Assembly (NCBI GenBank): GCA_014218235.1
Contig: CM024758.1
Span: 72,116,206-72,180,205 of the forward strand
DNA from: Colocasia esculenta
Taxonomy: Eukaryota; Streptophyta; Magnoliopsida; Alismatales; Araceae
Length of the DNA stretch: 64,000 nucleotides
Direction: 5' to 3'
Below the pieces are notes generated by a model. It made no database searches, was not told where the DNA came from, and was given only the letters and a program-made list of their open reading frames with translations. Position 1 is the stretch's first letter, and the number at the start of each line of letters is the position of its first letter. This document shows, piece by piece, positions 46,521 to 56,849 of the stretch. Position numbers and translations under genes: made by a program.

Positions 46521-47415
46521 CATAATTGAAAGCAAGGCCAAAAGGATATCACCAGATGAATTTCTAAAGCAGCCACCACCTCCACTGGTACCCGGGTTAC
46601 CTTTTGATGCACCATCAACATTCAGACATATACCATGGATGGTGGAATCCACCGAACAAGCAATGTGGATGGGCGGCATTTGAATGAAAAGCCCATAGAG
46701 CAGATAGTTTCCACCTGGTTTGCTGACGGGTTGGTTTTAAATTCTGACCACAAACAGCGCGAGTAATAAGGAAGATAACGATATCAATGATCCTTCTTGA
46801 GGGCCAGATACCTGCTTCAAATATCCTACCACATCTTTCCCTCCAAATCTCCCAAGAAATAAGTAGGAGACCATAGATGGCAATGAACCGAAAAGGAGAG
46901 CCGGTACTGTGGTGGTCAACATTTTTCCAAAACCAAGAGGTGAAATTCTCATTAGGCAAAACTTTGAAAGCAAGGAAGGGGAAAACCAGTGCCACAGAGG
47001 GCGAGCAATATCACTTCTGAGAAGAGGTGATTTATGTCTTCATACTGAGATGCATGATAGCAGGAGCATTTAGAAGCTAATTGTATGCCTAATTCAGAGA
47101 TTCTGGAATCCACAGGAACAACTCTGTTGATGATTTTCCAACTAAATAAGGAAGCTTTTCTGTTGAAACTGTTATGCCAAAGCTTAGCAAGAGAGGGCCT
47201 CTGACCACCTCTAGAACGCAAAAGACTATAAGCATATTTGAGGTGAAGGAACCATCATTCGTAGGGAACCAATGCATCTATCTTCATCAGTGCTTAAGTG
47301 GATGTTTTGCAGGAACTGAAACTAGGGAAGGACCTCCAGATTTGATGATTTTCATCATTTATAACATCACGCACCAAAACATGAGGGGCAGTAGTAGGAT
47401 CATCTAAATTGAACA
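46521..47415 (-). pseudogene. LINE-beta ORF2 zinc-binding RT region (zf-RVT)
   Basis: Minus-strand pieces: 47221-46952 with KLWHNSFNRKASLFSWKIIN and CSCYHASQYEDINHLF is the zf-RVT domain found after plant LINE reverse transcriptase. 46995-46615 with FRFIAIYGLLLISWEIWRER leads into the RNase H part. Near 47380, NLDDPTTAPHVLVRDVI is the linker that is cut by the Gypsy-B solo LTR. Frame changes make it a pseudogene. Confidence 0.87.
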
Positions 47416-50400
47416 TGTAAGGCCCTCTAATTTCCGTCGCATTATTTGTATTTATGTGTGTATGTTGTTTTGCTTGTGTATGTATATACATATTTACGTA
47501 CGTATCGAATAGTATAATTACGTGTGTATATGTTTAGATTAAATATAAAATAATGTATGTATTGCATGTGATAGTATGTATATAATACCGTATACTTATT
47601 GCATGTATATATACATGGTATGCATGGTTTTCTACATAACTTAGGGTTCTGGCCGAAGGCCCCTTGGCGTCAACCCCTGGCCGCTGAGGTGGTGTCAGCG
47701 TCCAGACCTGGACGCCGACACTAATCCGGGCGTCCAGCAATATGGATGCCAATCTCTCTGGCCTGCATGCGCAGCAGAGCTACAAGCTTCTGAAACAAGG
47801 CAAGCCAACCATTGGGGGTTGTCCCCAATGGCTCTGAAGGCTGTCAAATCGGCCTGGTGAGTGGGAGAGAGACTCTCTTTAGGTCTGAACCCGAAATGGC
47901 TCTCCCCACTCCTCCCTTCACCTTGCAAGAGGAGAAAAAGTGAGAAAGAAAACCCTATAGAAAGTCTGTGAGAAAAACCCCTCTTAGCACCCCAAATCCG
48001 ACCCCCCTGGAGCTTGATCCGGCGTTCCACTGCTTCAAGAAGGTAGCTGGATCAAAGGAGGAGGCTTCCCCGACATCCCCTCGGCGTGGAGATCATCCAG
48101 GAGCCCGGAGGAAGAGATCTTTGGAGGGATTTCTGCACTTCTTGGGAGCCCAAGGAGGGCTTCATCAACACCCTAAACCCTTTGGAAGAATTTTAAAAGG
48201 CTAGTGACCTATCCATGGTGTCCCCGTATGAGTCTAGGTCGGTTTTGCTATTTTTATAGATTTTTCCTCAAGTCCTAGACCCTCCCATTCACCCAAGTTG
48301 AGAGCTCGGGTCTGTGTTTCTGCACAGACCTGGCTTGAAGGCAAGGTCCCTGGACGCCCAGATCATGCTTGGCGTCCATCGGCCCTGTCGCTGACCCTGA
48401 GTCAGCGGCCAGAGACCGCCGCCAAGTTCCTCTGGACAGAACAGTGAGCTGTTCTGCCTTCTTATACATTAATTTCGGTATGTTTTCCGTGATGAGGATA
48501 TATGGTAATCCTATACTCTATGTATATTATCAAATGTGGTGTGTGAATGAGTGTGATGCGTGATGGTAAATGTAGGATAATTGTACCCCTTTAAACTTGT
48601 GAGCATGACTTGTAGATAATCGTGCAAATCCTTGTTCATGATTAGGATTAGTATGAATGTCTTGGTTTTGGTCTGATCATGAAGATTAGTGGGTCAGTAT
48701 ATGTGTTTGCAATTTTGGTAAATTATCCATGTTTGTGTAATTGCTAATAAACCCGGCTCGGTAAAATAAAAGCATGCAAGAATGGTTGTGGTGAAATCCA
48801 TAGATGTATGATTTAGGGAAATTTGTATTCTCAAATCATGCATATATAGTAGCCTCTGTTAAAACAGTAAGTGGCAATTTGCAGGATATGTTAACCCCAT
48901 GTTAACTTAAGTTGTGAATAGTATGCTAAATAGGTGTTTTATTTTCTGTAAATTCTATTTAGCTCAGAAAAAATCTGAAAATTTGAGTGTATGATCTTGA
49001 ACCTGAAAACAACATATGGTTAAAATTTTAGGTCATTTGGATCAGTAAATAAAAGTTATGTATTTTCATGTGAAATGTGATAATCTACGTATATTATCGT
49101 AATATGATTAGTTATTGTCTAAAACCAACTTGATTAGTGAAAACTCCTGTGTGTTAAACTCCTGAAATTCGGTAGTACCATATTAGGAAAAACAGAGATG
49201 TGCATGTGAGTGAGAAGTGAATGTAATGAAAAGTGTGAAGTGTCAAACCATGTGTAAAACGGTAAATGTATAAATGTGTAACTGTGCCAATGTGACACTG
49301 CTCCGTAGAGGGCAGTGGAGCTGTATCAGGGAAAAGTCCCCTGAGAAAGTTCAATGTGTAAGTGACCCTAAGGGCATTAGGGGGAAATCCTGGAGGTGGA
49401 CAAGTACCACTGGTTAGGGTGGAGACTTGTTCTCCCGGTCTGCGCAGTCCAAGAGTCGCCATTGGAATGCCTAGATGGCGTCTATGTGTAATGTGATGTG
49501 TATATGTCCTTCTTTGGTGGTTTGGACTATGTGTCACGACACCTAAAATGTGTAATGTGAAATGTGTAATGTGTATGTGTCCATGTGTAAATGTGTAAGT
49601 GACAATGTGAATGTGTATGTGTAAAGTGAACCATGTGAAAGAGGAAATTCGTGTAAAGAAAATGTGAAACTAAAGATGTGAAAATGTGTTATTGAAAACC
49701 ATGTGAGACAAATCTGAAATCATGTGAAATCAGTGAATTTATGCTATTATCATCATGTTATTATGTGCAAGGATGTTTAGAATCTATGTTAGGGATAATT
49801 GGTAAAAACGGGCAAAAGATAGCATGATTGTTTGAACACATGATATGTTTTATGCAATATTGTAGCTTTCATGTATAGGTTTACAGCCATTAAACCATGT
49901 GAAATCAGCAACCCAAAGCATGTTAAAAGGTTATGTTTGTACTTAAGGACATGTGAAATCCATGCTAGTGGTGTTCCCCTTTCATGTGTGCATAATGTTC
50001 ATGTTGATAGCTCTCATGTGTTGATTCTTTAAAGATTAAAGTTTCATGAGTAAATTGAATAGAGAGCATGTGATAGGTGAATTTTATTTTAGAAATCTGA
50101 AAACATGATTCATGTATAAAATTGTAGAACTTTCATGCTAGGTTGAAACTTGAATTGACTAGTATGCTATGTGTTGCAAATTGTAAATGTGCATGTAGAA
50201 ACCCCTAGGACTTGTACGTGTATATGTGAGTAGTGTTGCTTGCTGAGTCCTTGGACTCACTCCTTGCTTCGGCGTACAGGTATAGTTGGTGACACGGCAC
50301 CGTTGGAGGAGACGGTGGAGACGGACTCCGAGCGCGGAGACTAGCTTTGGAGTTTCTTGAGATTTGTGTATTTCATAAGTATGTAATTGAACATTGTATT

Positions 50401-50684
50401 AGAGTATTATGAAAAGGATGTATGAATGTGGACAATTTGTATTTTATTTCAGAAATTTAAATCATGTGGACCTTTATTTCTTTTATGTTAATGGCGAATT
50501 GCATGTATGTTTAATGTGGATGATGAATGAATGGAGACTGTTGTCTTTTACTTCCGCTACTTGTTGTGTATATTCGCGTGTATCTCAGTTGTACGTATCG
50601 TTTGGGTAAATGTCCCACTGTGGCAGCGCTCGCTATACCGACGTGGGTTGGTATAACCGTACCGGTATAATGAGGGTCGTCACA
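47416..50684 (+). repeat. Gypsy-B solo LTR
   Basis: This 3.27-kb sequence runs from TGTAAGGCCC to GGGTCGTCACA and is flanked by the perfect 5-bp duplication GAACA (47411-47415, 50685-50689). It is homologous, in reverse orientation, to the LTR at 56850-60408; for example, the GTGGACAAGTACCACTGG segment near 49396 is shared. There is no internal domain, primer site or purine tract, so it is a solo LTR left by LTR-LTR recombination. ORFs inside are not supported as genes. Confidence 0.9.
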
Positions 50685-50689
50685 GAACA

Positions 50690-53078
50690 TAAAGGTCTAT
50701 CACCAGCCCACACATCATAAAAGAAATCAACAGTCTCACCATTACCCTACTATCCATCTAGTGTTGGCAGTGATGAGGTATGGCAATGGAAAAGATATTT
50801 GTAGGCAGGCCAAATAAGTGTAAGGATTTCTTCCTGGCATACCTGGCCCAGAGGTCATTCCCATGGTATATGTGCCAGAGGTATTTAGTGGTCAAAGAAA
50901 TTTGATTTTGCCAAATACTTCTGATCCCAAACCACCCTCAAGAATAGGATGTTGTATGATAGACCAAGGAACCCACTGACGTCTCTGAACTCCATCAAGC
51001 CCACTCCAAAAGAAGGACGCAAAGGATCTTTCAAGAGAACAAATAACACCTTTTAGAAGGATTGTAGCTGAAGCAGTATAGATGGGGATCGAATTGAGCA
51101 CTGCATTAATAAGAACAACACGCCCAACTTGAGATAAGAATCTGGATTTCTAGCTGCTTAGTTTTCTGTTTACTTTGTCAAATAAGAAGCTGAAATCTGC
51201 AATTTTGGTCCGCCCTTCTTTCAGTTTGAAGCCAAGGTAGCAAAGGGACTCCGATTGCTGAGAGAAACCAGTAGCGTTTTAACTTTTATAGCAATTGCAG
51301 TAGGCGCTTTCTTGGATAGAAAAAAGTGGCTTTTTCTGCTGTTTATCTTCTACCAGAGGAGAGTTCTTAACCTTGCAGAATTTCAGTAAGACTGACAGGT
51401 TTGAGACTTGACCATTGGTAAAGATCAATGTATCATCTGCATATAAAAGATGAGAAATGGAAGGACAATTTCTGGGGCCAGCAAAAGGTTTAGGGGATCC
51501 TATTTGAATAAGGTACCGAAGACCCCTGCTATGAACCTCTTCCATTATGATAAAAAGAGCCGGTGCAATTGGATCTCCCTGTCTGAGACCCCTGGAAGAT
51601 TTAAAGTATCCAGCTTGATGCCCATTAACAAGGACGGATAACCAGCAATTGGATATCAACATACCCATGTAGGAAATGAATCTGTTGCAGAAGCCGAACT
51701 TTCTAAGAACATTAAAGAGAAAATCCCATTCAACACGATCATATGCTTTCATCATATCAAGCTTAATAATAATGTTGTGCCCCCTCACTTTGCGACCCAA
51801 GTCTTTAACTAAACTTTTTGCAAGGACTACATTATTAATGATCGATATGCCCTGGACAAAAGCGCCCTGTTCTTCTGAGATAATTTGTGGAAGAATACTA
51901 ATAAGTCGGTCACAGAAAATTCTAGAGATTATCTTATGGCAGAAATTACACAGACTGATAGGCCGATAATCCGCAAAGGAGATGGGATTTTTGACTTTCA
52001 GAATGAGAGCAATGACTATGGAGGAAAATCCACGAGGAAGTGGAACCCTTTGAAGAAACCTAATAGCTTCAAAAACATCCACACCAACAATATTCCAACA
52101 GGTAGAATAGAATATGCCGGAAAACCGTCTGGCCAGGTGCACCCCCACCTTCATGTCCCACACGGCTTTTTAACCTCTTCCATAGTAGGGGGGAACAAAG
52201 ACCTTCATTCTGCGAAGCTGAAATAATGCCTGGAATGAACTGAAGAAGGTTATTATCCAGGGTATGAGGTTCAGAAGTAAGAAGATTCTGGAAATATTTA
52301 GAAGCAGCGTCCTTTAGCATGTTCTGGTCCTCACACCAATTACCACTATCATCCACTTTAAGCCTGTGAATAAAATTCCTGCGCCTATTCCCCTGAACCA
52401 CCGCATGATAGAAAGAAGTGTTTCTATTGCCATTGTCTAACCAATCCAGTCTTGCTTTTTGGCACCAAAAAATTCTTCACAGCGTTGTGCGTACCTAAGG
52501 TTTGCTTGTGCCAAATGCATGGCAGATCTATTTCCTGAGTGGGCATAACATCAAATGTTTGTTCGGCCAAGCTAACTTTCAATTCAGCATTCTTTAATTC
52601 TTGTTGATGTTACCAAGACTGTTAGTGTTCCATTCTTTTAGAGCTATCTTCAGAGTCTTCAACTTAGTTTGCAGTCTGACCATAGGATTAGGATGCTCAC
52701 ATTCAGCTGAAACCCAGACCTGACGAACCAAGTCCATGAATGCAGGGTGTCGTCCACATAGTTTGAAAAGTAAAGCGAGCTGGGGGCTTAATCATGTTCT
52801 TCTCAGATAAAAGAAGGGGCGCATGGTCTGAAGGACCTCTAGGAAGATGGGTAATAGAGAGATCAGGCAGGGGGATTAGTCCAGTAAGCTGAAAATAGAT
52901 CCGATCCAAACGGGCCTTCAAAGAAGCTGAACCCAAACGATTGTTAGACCAAGTGAAAGGACTGCCAACAAAACCAGCATCAGCCAAGGAGGAAGCAGAA
53001 AGAAAAGCATTGAAGTCGATCATGGAATTAATGTTGCAGAAATTACCACCACTTTTATCAGAAGGTTTAGAAATACAC
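50690..53078 (-). pseudogene. LINE-beta ORF2 endonuclease end and reverse transcriptase
   Basis: Minus strand from the right: endonuclease C-part at 53078-52800 (GSPFTWSNNRLGSASLKARL, then SDHAPLL), linker 52401-52230 (RRNFIHRLKVDDSGNW), and RT at 52163-51279. The RT piece is an open 294 codons with YRPISLCNFCHKIISRIFCD, IIKLDMMKAYDRVEWDFLF, SSRGLRQGDPIAPALF and the catalytic box YADD. A thumb piece lies at 51101-50892. At 50750-50690, GNGETVDFFYDVWAGDRPLC joins NLDDPTTAPHVL across the solo LTR. Frameshifts at about 52200 and 51270 disable it, and the 5' end is truncated. Confidence 0.92.
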
Positions 53079-53095
53079 CAAGGCATGAGCATGAG
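53079..53095. other. LINE-beta target-site duplication, right copy
   Basis: CAAGGCATGAGCATGAG is the partner of 40680-40696 with one mismatch. Gypsy-A LTR sequence resumes here and continues in register with 21466 onward. Confidence 0.92.
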
Positions 53096-53862
53096 TAGAT
53101 TCGAGGTTACAAGAAAAACATGAAGGTTCGGGCAAGACATGTCAACAGAGATTTGGGCAATTAATTCGCCCTTATGCAAGAATGAAAAAGGGTGAAATAA
53201 GAGGGCTTTTGAAAGGGATCATGAAGACTACCTAGGGTAATTTTTACACGAATTTAGCTTGAGAGATTGCCTACCTTTCTGTGTTGACAAGAGAACTAGG
53301 GCTTGGTGACGAAAAATGAAGAAGAAAAGCCAAGCTCTAGCCCTCTCCTCCAAGCTCCCACGTCCCAAATCGCCTCCCCTTCGTCTCCCAAGACTCTAGA
53401 CACGAACTAGGGTTTGGTGGGGGCGAATTGGTGAAGTTTTGATGGCTAGTAGAGTCCTAACTTGCTAAAACTCTTCCTTCCCTATAAAATTCAATTTCCA
53501 TATTTATCTCTTTCCCCTTCTGCTATTATCCCCTATTTTGGAAGAGGAGAGGCTAGTCTTGTGGGTATGGGTTTGGGAAAGGTTAGGACTCTTTTAAAAG
53601 ATTTATATGATTTATTTAACATTTATCTTAGCCTCTTTATATTTATTAATTAATTATTTCCCATTCCATGATGGGCTCCTCTTTATTAGGCCATTATTTT
53701 GTATTTGAGCCAATTACACAACCCCTTATTGATTTAACTTAATGGGCTTGGGTTTAATTTCCTTTTATTTCACATTTCTCATTTATTCTAGTAATTCTAT
53801 TTATCTCATTTATTAAATAAAAATTTTATTTTATTTGGATTTTAAAAATTAAGGGTACTACA
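53096..53862 (-). repeat. Gypsy-A 5' LTR, distal part
   Basis: It continues the LTR interrupted at 40696, matches 21483-22267 with modest divergence and ends with GGGTACTACA. On its own strand this is the transcription-start side of the element. Confidence 0.9.
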
Positions 53863-54176
53863 TCTCCGTAGCTAGCAGTGGTTCCCCTTTTTCAGTGTAC
53901 ATCACCCTCGAGGTATGCCCCTAAGGGATTTGTTCCTCCCCTGCCTTTTACTTGTACTAGCATGCGTGCGTTGGGACTGTATTTAGAGCGGTACGCAGTG
54001 GTCTCGATCTGTATCTTGTTTCCGCTTGTACGCTTCTAGTTTAGCAGTTGACGTTTACTTCCGTTACATATTTGATTATATATTATAGCCCTTCCGAGTC
54101 CCCGGATCCGTGGGCGGCGACTGCGAAAATCGGGTCCTCGGCGTGGGCTGAGGGTCGGGTTCTCGGGGTCGTTACA
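53863..54176 (+). repeat. Gypsy-C 5' LTR, 3' end
   Basis: This LTR end finishes in GGGGTCGTTACA one base before a primer site. Its upstream part was displaced by Gypsy-A. The LTR-like unit at 16353-19309, on the other side of Gypsy-A, may be that missing part, which is inference. The terminal TG of this family is seen at 63737. Confidence 0.78.
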
Positions 54177-54177
54177 G

Positions 54178-54189
54178 TGGTATCAGAGC
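54178..54189 (+). other. Primer binding site of Gypsy-C
   Basis: TGGTATCAGAGC lies one base after the LTR end, complementary to initiator tRNA-Met. It is the third independent use of the same primer in this window. Confidence 0.95.
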
Positions 54190-54312
54190 TAGAGTCTGAG
54201 AGGACTTGTAGTGGATTTAAACTACGACAAAAAGTCCCAACAGTAGTACAAGTACATTGCTAGCCACCCGAGTGGTATTGTTAACCTTTGTTGGTTGTGT
54301 GCCGTGCAGGAC

Positions 54313-55800
54313 ATGGCTCCGCATAGGCACAAGCAGGCCAGGGAGCTGATTGAGCAGCAGGATGAGTCTGATATGCCCGCGTAGGGGCGGGTCCAGGAGG
54401 AGGTGTCCGCAGAGAAGTCAGTGGCACAACCTCAGGGTGCAGCGGTAGCAACAACGGTAGGCGGGCAACAATAGCAAGAGTACCAGCCTCAGCCGCAGTA
54501 GTACGCAGACTAGTTTCCCTTGGTAGAGCAGTCTTCAGAAACTTGTACTAGGGAGCGTGGCAGCCCAGGCAGGCAGCAGCAGGTGGTCAGCCTCCGGTAC
54601 CTCCCCCAGGGTGTCGGAGTAAGTAGAGGTAGAGCCAGCGGTGGAGCAACCAGCAGGTCAGCAGCCATCGGGTACTGGGAGTATCTGGCAGTGGTCGACG
54701 GAGGATGACAGTTACGGAGGATAGGACCGCTCTCCTTGAGAGGTTTCTGCGTCTCCGGCCACCGATGTTCTCCAGTGAGTATGATCCAAATAAGGCAGAG
54801 AGCTGGACACATGAGTTGGAGCGCACGTTTGAGACCATGAAGTGCGCCGAGGAGGACCAGGTTAGACTGGCGATGTACCAACTCAAGGGAGCAACCCATG
54901 AGTGGGGAGAGTTCAGAGGCAGACTCACTTTCAGGGACAATAGTGGATCATATCACATGGCAGCGGTTCTTGGAGGTCTTTCACGGTGAGTACTTCCTCG
55001 ACTACGCTCGACGTGAGAGGCGAGACATGTTTTACGAGTTAGTGCAGGGCGACCTCACAGTTTCTTAGTACCATCAGAGGTTCGTCCGGTTGTTGAGGCA
55101 TGTTCCTCATGTCGCAAGCACCGAGCAGGCATGTGCAGAGAGGTTTATAGCAGGATTGAGGCCAGACTTGAGGTGGGGTGTGACGGCTCACATGTGTAAC
55201 ACCTTAGGAGAGGCCATGGCTAAGGCCACCGCCTTGGATAGGGAGACTTGGCAGCCCCACCACCAGCAGCAGCAGGGAGGAGCCTCTTCCAGATCCTCGC
55301 CTTACCAGCGTCCCGCGGGGAGTCGTGGTAGCATGACTTCTTCTTCCTCAGGTTCGGGCAGCTCGGAATTCACTCGAAGTTCAGGTAGTTGTCTACCGTG
55401 GAGGTGGGCAGAGCCGGCAGCAGAGGCGTCAGTCCACGTTTGCAGAGCAGTCAGTGCAGCAGGGAGCCGAGTAGGGCAGACAAGAGGTAGTTTGCTACAC
55501 TTGTGGGTTGCCTAGCCATTTCTGGAGGGATTGCCTGATGGGGCAAGTCCCGCAGCAGCAGCAGCCAGTACAGTATGCACAACAGCTACCTCGGTACCAG
55601 TACCCTCCCCAGCAGCAGGCACCTCGTCAGCAGCAGCAGGGGCTGTACCAGCAACAGGCTCAGTAGTTTCCGCAATTTCAGCAGTTGTAGCAGTACCAGC
55701 TGTACCAACAGCAACAATAGTTCCCTCAGCACAGCAACCACCACAGCAGCAGCAGCCCCAGTAGGCACCGCAGCGTGGGCGTGGTTGTGGTCACGTGATG
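54313..55800 (+). pseudogene. gag: Gypsy-C gag, broken mainly by amber codons
   Basis: It starts MAPHRHKQARELIEQQ. The first 200 bp hold TAG at 54382, 54472, 54499 and 54511 and no other stop. A Retrotrans_gag domain follows (54705-54945: LLERFLRLRPPMFSSEYDPN, then WTHELERTFETM). After a frameshift near 54950, which leads into FHGEYFLDYARRERRDMFYE, it runs to a TAG at 55066. Next comes HVPHVASTEQACAERFIAGL. After another frameshift, a CCHC knuckle CYTCGLPSHFWRDC (55493-55534) and a Gln-rich tail with TAG at 55664, 55688 and 55718. Gag would form the particle and bind RNA. Confidence 0.88.
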
Positions 55801-55839
55801 GCGCTCACCCGGAAGTAGGCAGAGGCATCAAACCTGTTA

Positions 55840-56250
55840 TAGGTACTCTACCTTCTTGGCAGAGCTGCCCATGTTCTGGTTGGCCCCGGTGCTTCTTTGT
55901 GTTTTGCTTCCGAGGAGTTTTACGAGTCTTTGGCTTGTCACACACCTGAGAGGCAGTGTGACGTGATGGTCGATCTCCCGTCCAGTGACTATATGCATTC
56001 TTTTGGCTTCTTGGAGGGCATCACAGTTGAGGTTGAGAGGCACAGTTGCGGCCAGGTTGTACGCGTGCAGCTTCGTGACTTTGACGTCATCCTGGGAATG
56101 GACTGGTTGGAGGCTCAATTGGCTATGGTTGATTGTCAGTGGAAGACCGTTTGCTTTGAGATACTTGGAGTGCCCGTTCTTTGCTTCGAGGTATCCGGTC
56201 TACTCGTCAGCCATTTATTTCCTTATGTAGAGCTCGTCGTTTGATCCGTG
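55840..56250 (+). pseudogene. pol: Gypsy-C aspartic protease
   Basis: The frame 55864-56244 is open. The active-site segment reads AHVLVGPGASLCFAS; retropepsins have Asp where this has Gly (GGC at 55882), so the catalytic residue is lost. Downstream, DVILGMDWLEAQ (near 56082) is the conserved second-half motif of chromovirus proteases. This is a change of A to G and not the C to T type seen in the amber codons. Confidence 0.82.
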
Positions 56251-56269
56251 ATGGCTGTGTGGCGTACCT

Positions 56270-56844
56270 GCTTATGTTTGTTCCTGGGGCCTAGCGGATC
56301 ATCAGTTTTGATGTGCCAGTTGTTTCTGAGTTCCATGATGTCTTCTTGGAGGATCTACCTGGTTTTGCCGCCTGAGCGGGAGGTAGAGTTCTCCATTGAG
56401 CTTTTGCGCGGTATGATGCCTTTGTCAAGGCACCTTACCGGATGGCTCCGGCAGAGTTGCGCGAGTTGAAGTGCCAGCTACAGGAGTTGCTTGAGCTGGG
56501 CTTCATTCGCTAAGTCATTCACCGTAGGAGCGCCTGTTTTGTTTGTGAGGAAGAAGGATGGCAGTCTTCGTTTGTGCACGATTATCGACAGTTGAACTAG
56601 GTCACTGTGAAGAACAAGTACCCGTTCCGAGGATCGAGATTTGTTTGACCAGTTGCAGTCGGCCAGAGTTTTCTCGAAGATTGACTTGAGATCGGGTTAC
56701 TATCAGATGAGGATTAGAGAGTTAGATGTTGGCCTGACAGCTTTTCGTTCCAAGTACGGTCACTTCGAGTTCGTCGTGATGCCGTTTGGGCTGACGAACA
56801 CACCTACATCATTCATGGATCAATGCATAGGGTGTTCAGTGAGT
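56270..56844 (+). pseudogene. pol: Gypsy-C reverse transcriptase, N-terminal half
   Basis: Pieces across frames include YRQLN followed by TAG at 56598 and then VTVKNKYP. A long piece at 56641-56844 has VFSKIDLRSGYYQMRIRE, with the first catalytic Asp, and KYGHFEFVVMPFGLTNTPTS. It is cut by Gypsy-B in the segment just before the FVDDIL box, which lies at 61340 onward. Confidence 0.88.
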
Positions 56845-56849
56845 ACCTA

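Larger units (their letters stand above)
40697..53078 (-). mobile_element. LINE-beta: 5'-truncated L1-type LINE, split by two later insertions
   Basis: The minus-strand LINE has its poly(A) tail as 18 T at 40697-40714 and its truncated 5' end at 53078, inside the endonuclease domain. Removing Copia-2 (41266-46515) and the solo LTR (47416-50684) leaves about 3.9 kb of continuous ORF2: endonuclease end, RT, linker, zf-RVT, RNase H. It inserted into the Gypsy-A LTR, as its 17-bp target duplication shows. Confidence 0.92.
19310..53862 (-). mobile_element. Gypsy-A: Ty3/gypsy chromovirus, host of nested insertions
   Basis: The element reads right to left: 5' LTR (26862-29032, interrupted, resuming at 53096-53862), primer site, gag, protease, RT, RNase H, integrase, chromodomain, polypurine tract, 3' LTR (19310-22267). 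The order RT before integrase and the chromodomain place it in the Tekay/Del-like chromoviruses. The right LTR is split by LINE-beta and its passengers. Flanks are TCCCT on the left and TCTCC on the right, a weak target duplication. The interval also contains the gap and the probably artefactual second copy of the region. Confidence 0.88.

Noticed and set aside
55531..55764. Ala/Val/Ser-rich ORF as a protein
   Set aside because: It is a frame shadow of the CAG-rich Gln tract of Gypsy-C gag, which carries the CCHC knuckle in the correct frame.
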